A DNA stretch of 64,000 nt from Botryotinia globosa. Its lineage: Eukaryota > Ascomycota > Leotiomycetes > Helotiales > Sclerotiniaceae. The position numbers were made by a program, and so were the translations under genes. The notes under the pieces were generated by a model. The model worked only from the letters and a program-made list of their open reading frames with translations, did not search any database and had not been told where the DNA came from. The stretch lies in the NCBI GenBank assembly GCA_014898425.1, contig RCSZ01000018.1:496001-560000 (forward strand), in the 5' to 3' direction. Shown piece by piece: positions 47,201 through 58,100 of this stretch (positions are counted from its first letter, which is position 1; the number at the start of each line of letters is the position of its first letter).

Positions 47201-48801
47201 AAGTTGGGACACTTTCACCATGTTTTGGTACCGAGCAGTACCCCTTCGGAAGTAATATTTGTACAAACTCTCCATTCTTAGCCAAAGTACTCGCCAAGGT
47301 TTCACGTTCTCGATGGAGGAGCTGGAGAAGGAAATTAATCAAGGTGTGGTTGTACTGCCTTCGTGAAACATTAGATGTATATCTAAGATTTCAAGCCACA
47401 AAGCCCTCATTCAGATTGAACAGACGCCGATTCCCCTTTGGAAATATTTTGGAATGTGGGTAGGGTTCATGGGCAATCAATCGTCTCCTCGCGTTCCTCT
47501 GACTATCCCAACTAGACATGAAGGTTATGCGTTGTTCGAACTGCTATTAGCTATCATGCTATGGCGTGCATAATCCTGACGGTCATACCAGGGTGAATTT
47601 ATCTAACACCCTTACACGTACCTTATTCCGATATTTGGGCTTACGGTCCTTTGTTAGCCTCGATGTTACCTCGTCTGGTAGGTATCGAATGATGAGACCC
47701 GATTTGTCTAAACGACACTAGTCTAATTACTCCTTTTCGTCTATCGTTACAAACATTTGTCCTTGTTATCTTCATTCAACGGCTTGATCAGACTTCCACC
47801 GGCACTCTTACTGTTACGCGCACTAGATCTACTGCAGTCTTCCAGAAGGGGTATAGTATTGCAAAATATGTACAGTATACTACTTCTGATGTTTGTGGTA
47901 CTTACCACTGCAGACCTCGTTTTTCTGTACCGGAATCTTGCATAATGATGGCACAAACAAAATTCAATTAACATCCCGTCTTGACTGCATACATAGGTAC
48001 ACGTGGGATTTATTATATCCAAGTAACGCTGTTTTGAAATCATACAAGAATGCTTAAACAAGGATTCTGCATGTGACAATACTTGTGATTTAGACCTGGT
48101 AGGGTGTTAGTTCGTCAGGATCCCAAAACATGTTTGTACAATTAATCATCTTCACGATGAAATTAATACCACTTTAAGTCGTAAAGATGGCTAGCTACAG
48201 TTTGTTTATTAAATATGAGGTACTTTCAATGTCAAAAGTCCCAGCTCAGCTGTTAGCCAAGCTCTCAAGCTGCGGCCTTCTGGCTGGGATTGGAGCCTCC
48301 ATCAGATCTACACTAGGGTGTTAGGACTATGTACCGCTCTCTCAGATACCTGTACAAAGAGGAACCTTTACATCCTTCAGGCCAGCAGCACTAATATCAT
48401 TGGTTCCAGCCTCGATTCCAATATTAACATCAAGCTTCACGATTACCACGAAGCCACTGCATGGCTAATACGACATTTTCCTAGTCGGCGAATTAGAGAT
48501 CGGGTGCCTCTGAATCCCTGTTACCATGAATAACTGTGGTCTGACCATGCATAAGATGTATGGTTTGTCTTTGTTAATATCATGGTCACCTACTCTTATC
48601 CTTACCAAATGTTTGTCAAATCTAAGCCTTGTCCATAGGACTTGCCCAAAAACTATTTTGACACTCGGCCAGGCATAAAGCTGTCAGCCGCTTTCAGCAC
48701 GATATGCTTAAGAGTTGCAGTCTTTAACTATTCAAATCTCTATCAGATCCCCCATCAATGGAAGCTACGATAAAGAGAAAGAGAACCACTGCCGATGTTA
48801 A
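41211..48801. other. 7.6-kb gene-free region upstream of the melanin regulator
   Basis: No gene was recognised. The left part (about 41420-42340) has a strand-asymmetric, simple-sequence character. The rest is AT-rich with short unrelated frames, of which only 42990-43331 (minus, 113 residues) and 43924-44196 (minus, 90 residues) start with ATG and read as mixed sequence. No terminal repeats, transposase or reverse-transcriptase motifs were seen. The last part must contain the promoter of the C2H2/Zn2Cys6 regulator. Confidence 0.5.
41748..41768. repeat. GC-rich 5-bp repeat core (GCGCG/GCGGC)
   Basis: A short run of CGG/GCG units (pure G and C for 21 bp) inside otherwise AT-rich or pyrimidine-rich DNA. 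Confidence 0.8.
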
Positions 48802-51800
48802 ATGGAGAATATGATTTTTTGCACGTATTGCGGAAAGAGTTTTACTCGGAAGGAACATTTAGAAAGACATATACCGAGCCGTAAGTAACGAAAACTTCTA
48901 TTATCACCATTGAATAGGAAACTTCTAATATAACCTCTATCTTGCAGACACAAACGTAAAGCCGCATAGGTGTACATTGTGTCAATTATCTTTTCCCAGA
49001 AGGTATTCACACCCCATACTTTGGCTATATCAAGACTCGAGATCCACTAACCATGCAATCTCTAGAGACCTTCTTCAAAGACATCACTCCACATATCATG
49101 AAGCAAAAGATCCAATGGAGCCTTTACCGGGTGGTGTTCCAACGGTCAACGGTCGAACACCCATTGCATGCATCAATTGCGCTAGTGCAAAAACCGGTTG
49201 CGATAAAAGGGTTCCTTGCTCAAGATGTTCTGAGAAAAATCTACCATGCGCGAGCAGATATGCCCGACGTTCATCAAAGGCTGCGAACCGGTCCTCAAGC
49301 TCGCACAAAAAGACACCACCAACACAAGAGCCACCGCATGACCCCATGGATCAGGACACAGCACCAAAAGAAACATTACCGGAAACCAAAGTCAGTCCCA
49401 CAGAGACACCCATAGATCCGCTATTTATGGTAGCAACACCAGAGAAAAATATGTATCCTGCCCAAGACTTACGATTTAATGTTGATGGCTTCGGACCGTC
49501 CCCAGGCGAAAGCCTTGGGGGGATGGAACACTCCATGTTCGGCAACACAGATACAATCAATGGGAACGTCAATTACCATGACCTTATGACTTGGAGTCAC
49601 TACCCTTTAGATATTGAAATATACTCGATGGGATCTGAATTATCCAGCAATCTAGTAACGCCAAATTTCCTGGAACCAAGCGATACATCTTCAATTTCAG
49701 AGCCACTATTTACTGGGTCTCTGCATCCATCTCCATCGATGTCACATACTAAGAGCGCTAGCATCTCTTCAGATGCTAACCGTCCAGCCAAGCTTATTGA
49801 AATCGCGGTTCCGATTCTGACAGATAATAGCTCTGATGACTTTGAGCTCCTGGTAGCCGCAGAATCGGCATGGCCTCTTGCACGATGCAATCCACGACTG
49901 ATTCCTGGACCGTCAGCAAGAACAGCTATAGCATACCTCGAGAATCTAGAGCAACATTCGAAGCATGATGCCACATGGGATTCGCTAAATCATGATTTGG
50001 AACCAGCCGAGATTCGATATGGAGATGGGATATCTGTTATGCCTGTGAGTGCAAGCACCAGAGATAGGATAATGGCCATCACACAAAGCTTTCTTCATAC
50101 AGCTTTAGAAACACATCGAGGAGGTTTGAAAGGTTGGCCAAAGTCTTCCAATTACACAAGTCCTGATGCAGGATTCAATTTCCTAGTTCTACCTCCATCA
50201 AACGTCTTGGAGTATTTTCTTCGAAGTCACGTTCGAAGTTTGGCTCCTTACTATACTCTCATCAATGGCGGAAACCTTGATCCCAACGAATTAATGCTGA
50301 ACAACCAAACTTCAACATTACTATTGTTGTTAATGATAGCACATGGCGCTGCAGCTCTTCCAACTGCTGAAGCTAGATGTTTGACCGCGGGTCTTACGGA
50401 AGCTTGCCGCATATCGCTATTTAAGGTAATCGAAAAAAATGTTGATTTATCAGCTGATCCTGTCGTTTTCAAATGCGCACTACTTTTCACGATACTCGGT
50501 GCTTGGGGTGGAGATGCTTCCCACATGAACCTAGCTATGGCACAACGAGGGATGTATCTTGCGGTAAGTAACCACTAAATCAAAGCTTTCAAGGTACTTA
50601 TTTGTCGAATATAGATGCTAAAACATACTGGTATGTTGGAGCCTCACATACCAATGGCGCCATCCTTTCAAGAATTTTCGAATCCAGATGACCAGTGGAG
50701 AATTTGGCTACAGAGAGAAAAGAAGAGCAGGTAAGATTTCAAAGCCAAAATTTCAATCCGTGTCTATCCATTACAATTTTATGACCATGATAATTCATTC
50801 AATCGTGTGGATCTTCTATATACGTAGGCTGACAATATTTTAGGCTGGTCTACAACTGGGTCATGGTAGACCAGGAGCTGAGTTTGTTCCACGATACCTC
50901 ACCTATTATGTCAATTACAGAACTTGAGACTCCAATGCCTGGAATAGAGTGCTTATGGCTGGCTAAAGATGCAAACGATTGGGCAGCAATTGTTCAGCAA
51001 ACATATATCGGCACCGATTGGCTCCTGAATCCAAATTCTATCGGTACACCACCAGTAGGACCTTCACTCTGTGGCCTCTTCCGAGACATGTTATCGGATA
51101 ACATCGAACGTCGACACGGACAGTTGTCTCCGCTACAGTTAAAACTTCTCCTTCACCCAATTCATAGCTCTTTGTGTCACCTGCATCAAGCTTTAACTTT
51201 TCATTCTGAAATGTATAACTCCCGACAAGGAACTAGATCCGTCACCAAGGCATCCAATCTACTACGTCTTCAGGAAGCTCAGTCATTGCTCCAGAAATGG
51301 TATGACTTGTGTGAGATTCATGCTAAAAACGATCCAAGTTGCCAGGTTACTCGAGCCAATCTCGTCCTGTATCACCTCATAAGTTTGAATGCGGTGACAT
51401 TCTTCCCAGAGATTGAGCGGCTAGCACGAAAAGAGGACTTTGATGGAACAAGCTTGGAACTTTCGCTTCGCTACAAACGATGCATTTACAATTCTGGAGA
51501 AGCTATTTTTCACTGTGGGCAAGTTATTCGTCTTGTAACTTCGATGGCAAAAGAGGGACGTCCGCGTTGGTGGTCGGTGGCTATCTATCGGGCCACTATG
51601 ATCTTATGGCTTGAAAGTGTATCACACATTGACACCTATACACAAAAATGCGATAAAGGTTCAATATTTCCGATTGATGTAGTGGCACCCGACCATCCCT
51701 CCGTCAAAGCTTATTTATGGAATGGTGAAGGTATTCCAGTACTCAGCAAGGCCGACGGGTACGTGGAACTTCATAGGCCTAATGATGTCATGAGCCATTG

Positions 51801-51912
51801 TATCTCGTTACTCGAATTTGGTGTTACTCTACCAGTGTCGGACGGGATAAGAAGAAAGTTGTTGGCGTTCTCGAAGAACTGGAACATGGAAATCGTATTG
51901 CAGAGAACATAG
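48802..51912 (+). CDS. SMR1: C2H2 + Zn2Cys6 melanin regulator (Cmr1/Pig1/Smr1 type)
   Basis: Five exons (48802-48880, 48948-49002, 49066-50563, 50615-50730, 50844-51912) join in frame to 938 residues. Finger 1 uses Cys7, Cys10, His23 and His27. Finger 2 uses Cys35, Cys38, His51 and His56. A complete Zn2Cys6 cluster follows: Cys80, 83, 90, 96, 99 and 106. Then come a long Ser/Pro/Thr-rich linker and a fungal transcription-factor domain (YFLRSHVRSLAPYYTLING, later AIYRATMILWLESVSHIDTY). This rare combination defines the Cmr1/Pig1 melanin regulators, and in Botrytis the sclerotial form is Smr1, adjacent to pks12. The convergent PKS neighbour supports that call. It is nuclear and expected to activate melanin genes. 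The start could also be the Met at 48811. Introns fall inside both finger codings. Confidence 0.9.
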
Positions 51913-54000
51913 AGCGTCGGTTATGCCTTTCCTTAGGAGTTTTGGACATGTACATTTCGAGGGTTAGAGTTATTCTGATGTTGGTATAAGGGAATGTCTG
52001 AAATGCGACGTTACTTTGCCATGTTGTATTTTGTTATCGTAGAATTTATTTACAGGCTCACATAAGCTGGAAAATCATTGGACCCTGAAATTTGATTAAA
52101 TCACAGACACGCCTCCGAACGTCACTACTCATAGTTTGTTTTGCATTGCTTCCAGAGAGCCCTTTGTTACACGGAAGACTTACCAACGAAAGGCTGGGAT
52201 TACATACGAATATGCCTGTACAGGCAGCTGGAGATAGCGATCTTGGTCAATAAATTGGTATAAATGAAAAAACAGCCATTAGTTGCAGATGGAGCACAGC
52301 TGTTGGTGTGTATCTCACCTTAAATTCTGGGAATTTGGATGGGAAAGTAACTCTTGGCGCTAAACTAACGAGAAGAGGTCAGGGGCAGTCGTTAGTATAG
52401 AGAACTTTAAATATGGAATGACCTCTCGAAACGGGAGAAAGTTTGACCACCAGTTTTGAAACCTTGCAATGTATAATTCCTCAAGTTGGTATTTGCAAAT
52501 TTCATTGATTAGGCTTTGCCTTCCCCGGACATCCGGTGGGGTATCCCGCTACAAAGCATAGTGCTTGTTCTACTATGCAAACAATCAACAAGACTATACC
52601 AATTGAAAAAAGATTGGCTTGTTGCAGATGATCAGACTTTGACACTTTCTATGAAGCCGATCACGTTTTTTCCTCGTGATTAGGACTTGCATGCACCATG
52701 CCTTGGTAAGCGATCATGAGATCTAACATAAAATCAAATCGATCAATATGAAGCTGAGGAATCGTTTTCAAACTTCTTCACGAGATATTCATGGCTCCAT
52801 TACAAGACATTGAAGTGATTCAAAATAGGCCGCTTCTCCCAGCCCCAGACCAGCTCTAGTCAGCCGTCTATGCAAGTGAGATCGTATCCACCACACCGTA
52901 TTCAAAATCCAAACATATTGACACACTCACAGATAGAGTCTATTATTGTTCCAGCTCGGGGAAGGGTATTGTTATTAGGATGGTAGTATTGCCAGTCAGC
53001 CGGTGAACCTTCTCCGTAAACTGGCATTGATGCCTGGACAGCGACGGCTCATTGCAATTGAACCTGTCTGCCAACAGAGAGCGTTACTTGAGGCGGTAGA
53101 TTTCGCAGGGAGTCAAAGAGCTGTTGGCTTGAATGCATGTATACGTGGATTCGTCGATATCGTCAAGTGAATAGAGAATATCCTTGTGTTCATGCCAGCA
53201 TAACTGACAATCGCCTTTCTTACTACTTGGATCGGTGACTCGATGATTGTACAGCACATGATCAGCTTGAAACAAACCAAGAGTAGATATCCAAGATGTA
53301 TGGCGATATTAATTTGGAACTGCAAGACGATGCTGAACCAAGTTTTATCCAAAGATGCAATTTATTACGTGCGTCGCATCCAAATATGTCAGTATATTGC
53401 TGCGAAAGCAGCGTTATCGTGGTTCTTTTGATTGTCAGCCTATGACCTTGGTATTGGTATCTTTGAGGCAACCTTTGTGCTACCTGCAATTTCTTTGCCA
53501 GTGGCTCACCATGAAAAGCTGATGGACACCTTCAGAGTGTACAACTCACGAGTACAATGGAAGAGACTCGTATTTGTCGAGCACCCAAGAACAATGGTGG
53601 AGCTACTATCAGTGAGTTTTAATTAAGAGTAATGACGTGTAAGACGGCCAGCGAGGTGGCCGCCAGATTGATACCGCTGATCGAGAGACTGCTTGCCCTA
53701 GATAACTCACAAGAGCAGCCCTGTCGATGATTCTACGGAATTTGTCAACCTAAATCTTGGTATTCTAGAATTTTGAGTAAAGGAAGAGAAAGGTTTGAAA
53801 TCATTTATTTTAGATTTCACGATGCATGACCTACGCCAAGGATACTTATTTACATATTTCACCCTCCTGTTACTTGACACTACACCATTAAGAGCTAAGC
53901 AAGCTGTATATAAACACAACTCGCCATTCAAATATTTCATCATTCACCGACGAAAAACAAGCTTAAGAAATACCCAAGAACCAATTAATATGCTAAACAT
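51913..54000. other. Intergenic between SMR1 and the PKS, left part
   Basis: The SMR1 3' end followed by AT-rich DNA. Short frames (for example 53432-53626 and 53795-54160 on the plus strand) show no known motif. No repeats were seen. Confidence 0.5.
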
Positions 54001-54544
54001 ATGCAGCCCAATCCCAATTTCGCAGCTCGTCCAATCGCGTTTCAAGGCTGCTACATCTTCCACTCGGATACACCCGAGAAGAAGGCCAAAGAATTCAGGC
54101 TATATCGTCTCAACGGCATTTGCAATCCGGACCGGGACCTTCTACTGCGGCATTGGATGAAGATCATTTAAAAATAAACCAATGACTGCATTAATTTTCC
54201 CAGAACTTGTGAGCTCAATCATGAATTCAACGGAATGTGATACAAGCTTTCGGGCCGCCTTCGCTTGTGGTATATAGATCCCGAGCTTTCTCAGCTCGCA
54301 GGATACCCGGGAGGCTCGGAACGAGTAAGTTTCCCAAATAGATATCGACCGTTATGTACGTTTAGTAACCCCTGTCCTTGCCCATGACTGTCATCTTATC
54401 TTCCACGATAGTTCTTATCAGGATGCAACTGGAACACAAGGAGTATTGAAAGTCCCATGTCCCGCTCGCAATCGAATCTCATACGCAGGCTGGAAAATAC
54501 GCTGTACAACATATGAGGTGGGTGGACGGACAAGGTTCGTCTAA
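54001..54544 (+). CDS. Possible small spliced gene (orphan)
   Basis: Three protein-like pieces lie in order on the plus strand. An ATG frame at 54001-54171 gives 56 residues with IAFQGCYIFHSDTPEKKAKE and DRDLLLRHW. A 78-nt open piece at 54247-54324 reads LSGRLRLWYIDPELSQLAGY. A piece at 54422-54544 reads DATGTQGVLKVPCPARNRIS and ends at TAA. The last two join exactly in phase through a GTAAGT donor and a TTATCAG acceptor. How the first piece joins the second is unclear, because no good donor exists before its stop. It is unrecognised and may be a pseudogene or a lineage-specific gene inside the melanin locus. Confidence 0.28.
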
Positions 54545-55153
54545 GAGTAAGCTGCAGAATCGATGCAGATACATATTGGTGGCTTCATTTGCGCATGTTC
54601 TCTACCGCGTTTGAAAACGCGAAGTACATGCTGATTTACATACATACAAGGAGTATGGATGTTCGTACGTGTGGAGTGTGGCGCGAGTGTAGATATGTGG
54701 GGTTGGGAGGCAATAGCATCGGTTCGCGAATACATGAGATTTCGGTGACATGCTACTTCTCAATCACAGCCTTGCGTTGAATAGGTACCCATTGGTCTTT
54801 TGCGTACTAGCGCCAAATTTCTATTCACTAGAGCTATTTTCCCCCAGTAAATTGAACTCGGAAGGGAAAAATAACATTATTTACGGTCAAGACCCAAAAT
54901 GTCAAAATTGTCATTTTTGCCGTTTTATGCATTCACATGATTATATACACACACTATTCAAGGATATAGTTGGAAGAGCATGTTTGAATCCCATGGGCCA
55001 TTGCAGTGCGTATATTGGGTTATCGTACGTAGACATCAGTAACGAAAGTGGTATTCATGAAAAGGGAATATTGTCAAAATCAAAAGCATCCACCAAACCA
55101 AGTACCACCAGATTCTAATACCATAAACATAAACAAGCATGAAATCTATCCTA
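54545..55153. other. Intergenic, 3' flank of PKS
   Basis: AT-rich DNA with no supported gene. The right end holds the PKS 3' untranslated region on the minus strand. Confidence 0.5.
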
Positions 55154-58100
55154 TCACATGGTAAGAGCCTCCCTCATAAAATTCCCTAGGAGCTTTATCT
55201 GTGAAGTAGTCAGTGTATGTGCGCCGATTTCAATAATGCTATTTAACTTACATGAGGCGTGTGCATCATAGAAAAATGATTCCCTGGCATATGTCTGGTA
55301 ACGAACTTTTCGTTACCCAAATATTTATCCCATATATTAGGCCCAAAATCGGTTCTATTGTCCAGCAAGAACTGAGCATGGCCATATGGAAAAGGATCCG
55401 GTCGTGGATCTGTTGGTAATTTACAAACGCCGTCTTCACACCAGATTGCCATCACTTGAGGTACCTTCTTAGGGTCTATTGCTTCAGGCATGTAAGTCGA
55501 AAGGGCTTGCACGGAAGCATCAAAATGAGGGAGAAGCCATTCTGGAATTTTGCTTGGATCGCCATCGCCAAGAAGACCAATCTCAGCGAACCACTTATGA
55601 AGTGAAGATGGAAGAGGTTCAATAATATCAGGACATGGAGAGTCGAGGAGAATGAGCTTATCGACAACTTCGTTATTTTTGGTAAGTTGGCTGACTATTT
55701 CATAAGCGATGACGCCACCAGCACTCCATCCGGATAAGGTATAGGGCCCCGTCGGCTGGCGACGCTTCATCTCTGTGATATAGTGAGTAGCCATACCCAC
55801 TACACCACAGGTGAATTCCTCTGGGGTCTTCATATATGGTGAGTTGAGACCAAAGACAGCAACATCAGATGAGAGCGCCGGGATCTCGGTATATGAAGTT
55901 GCGGATCCGCCTCCATCTGGAACCATCCAAAGATACTTGCTGGCTTTCCTCAAATTTCCTTGAAGTAAGATTGAACTGGCTATTCTTTGAGAAGTAGACT
56001 GCATGTTCGATTTGGAGATAGGGGCTGACGGTTTAGATGGCCTTGGCTGCTCGGATGGAGCCTTCGATTTAAGCTTAGGCTTTGGCTTTGAAGGCGCTTC
56101 GACGTTGAGAGCCTTCTCAATATCACGAATAGTCTGGTTGACCTGGAAGAGATCAGATGGAAGAGAGAGGCCTGTCTTCTCTCGCAATCGTCCAAGCACG
56201 GTAAGAGCCATGAGTGAGTCCATACCAAGTGAAGCGAGATCAGGGCAACTTGCAACCTCTAGAACATCAACCGACATTTCCTCTGCGATTGTAACTCTAA
56301 TTATATCACCAAGATTATCCAAGACCCCAATGGTAGATATATCGTCATCTGAAGGATCTGTGAATTCCGAGTCATCTTGTGGGTCGTGTACTGATTCCCC
56401 AGGACTAGGCGTAGTGACAGGCGAACTTGGATCTTCGCTGTAAGCAACAGATGGCTTTCCCTCGAATTGTGATAAGAACGACTTGAAAGCTCCAATTGTG
56501 GGGTGGTTGATGAATTCGTTAGAATTAATATCAATGTCCATTTCTTCCCGTAATCTTCCACAAACTGTCAAAGCCATGAGCGAGTCGGCTCCGAGATCGG
56601 TAAAGGCAACGTTGTCAACAAGTTCATCGTGTTTTACGCCAACTTCTGCTGCAAGGATATCCATAACTTGAGCAGTAATTGATGTGAGCTTTTCATTGAC
56701 CTTCGAGAGATTAGTTTTTGTAACCTGAACCTTCTTGGTAGTCTTTGAGTTAGAGGCCTTGGGAGCTTGAGGTGCCCGGAGAGCAGGAGACGGCTTCGTG
56801 GGACTTGCGGCGGTAACGCCTACTGGAGGCAAGAACATATTGAGAATTTTTCGAGGGATAGCTTGGAAGGCTAACCCACCGACCATACCGATAATTGTAT
56901 CCCCATCAAAAACGTATACATCGCCGGCCATAGTCTTGTCTTTGCGCTGCTGCATCCTGACATAGGAGCGGTAGGTCTTATCCGCACTTAAAGGCTCCGA
57001 AAATTTCAAAGAATCCCAACCATGTGAGATGTAGACCTTTTCTCGTGAATCAACAGCATCAGAACCATTGACGATAAATCCAGAGATGTGCGCCACACTA
57101 TCAATCCAGTACGGACTGCATTTAAATGTCCCATCTCGCTCCGTAGTTTGAAAGACGACACGTGATGTAGCTTCCATCTTCATACTATCAAGGATGACCT
57201 CTTCCATGCCACGATATTTCTGGTCATAGTCTACCAGTGCAGCAAACAACTTATAGGCAAGTCCACGATTGATTTTAGAGACTTTGCCATTCCTCTCAGC
57301 CTCTTGTAACCAATCGATTCGTGATTGAATGAGATATGCAGTTCGTTGAAAGTCGGCATGATATTCTTCGGTATCGCCAAAGTAGACTTGACAGTTTGCG
57401 TGCTCGACTCGAGCTTTGTCAGTGCCCGTTGAAAAGAGAAGGTCAGCACGACCACTTGCCACATTGATCGTAGCAGTGAGAGTGAGTATTTGAGATTTTC
57501 CACCTGGGTCAGCTATTAATGGTTTGGGTACCTTCATTCTTCCAACATCCAAGCCTAGATTCTTGACATCAGGTCGAAGAAGCTTATAACCGTACTCGCA
57601 TAAAGTCATGGCCATATCTGCGTACAGAGACTAGAACACTGTTAGCTTGAGCAAGGTTTCACATGAAATTACTAACCGATGGGCATAACATGGCGCCGTT
57701 GACGAGATGACCAGTAACAACTCCACGAAGATCAGTGCGTGCTAGATCGGATTGGGCAGTAACAATGGCAACGTCTCCTTCAATATTTTCACTTACGACG
57801 CTATGAATGGTCGAGGTTGAGAGCTTAGGCTTGGGGGGCTCGAGCTGAAGAGGAGCTTTGTCTGGCGATTGTCCTTTTGTCAAGCACCAATCTCCCGCGT
57901 ACTGAATCCAATAATTCTTGTCGTCGAATGCGTAGGTGGGTAAATCGAGAAGATGGACTGAATTATTGAAATCTCGGTGATACTCGTTCCAATCAATTTC
58001 AAGACCAGCAGTGTGCAAGACGCTGAGGCTGTTGCTGAGAGTTTTATATGCACTTTCATTTCTGCGGAGAGATGGAGCAGCAATAGTGGAAGTACCGACG

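Noticed and set aside
41211..48801. Intact transposon or retroelement in the large gene-free block
   Set aside because: No reverse transcriptase, integrase or transposase motif, no long terminal or inverted repeats seen by eye.
51798..51989. Alternative C-terminus of the SMR1-type protein in another frame (VLEELEHGNRIAENIERRL)
   Set aside because: No splice pair near 51800 gives the frame change cleanly, and the direct frame ends in SDGIRRKLLAFSKNWN, which is typical for the end of this factor family.
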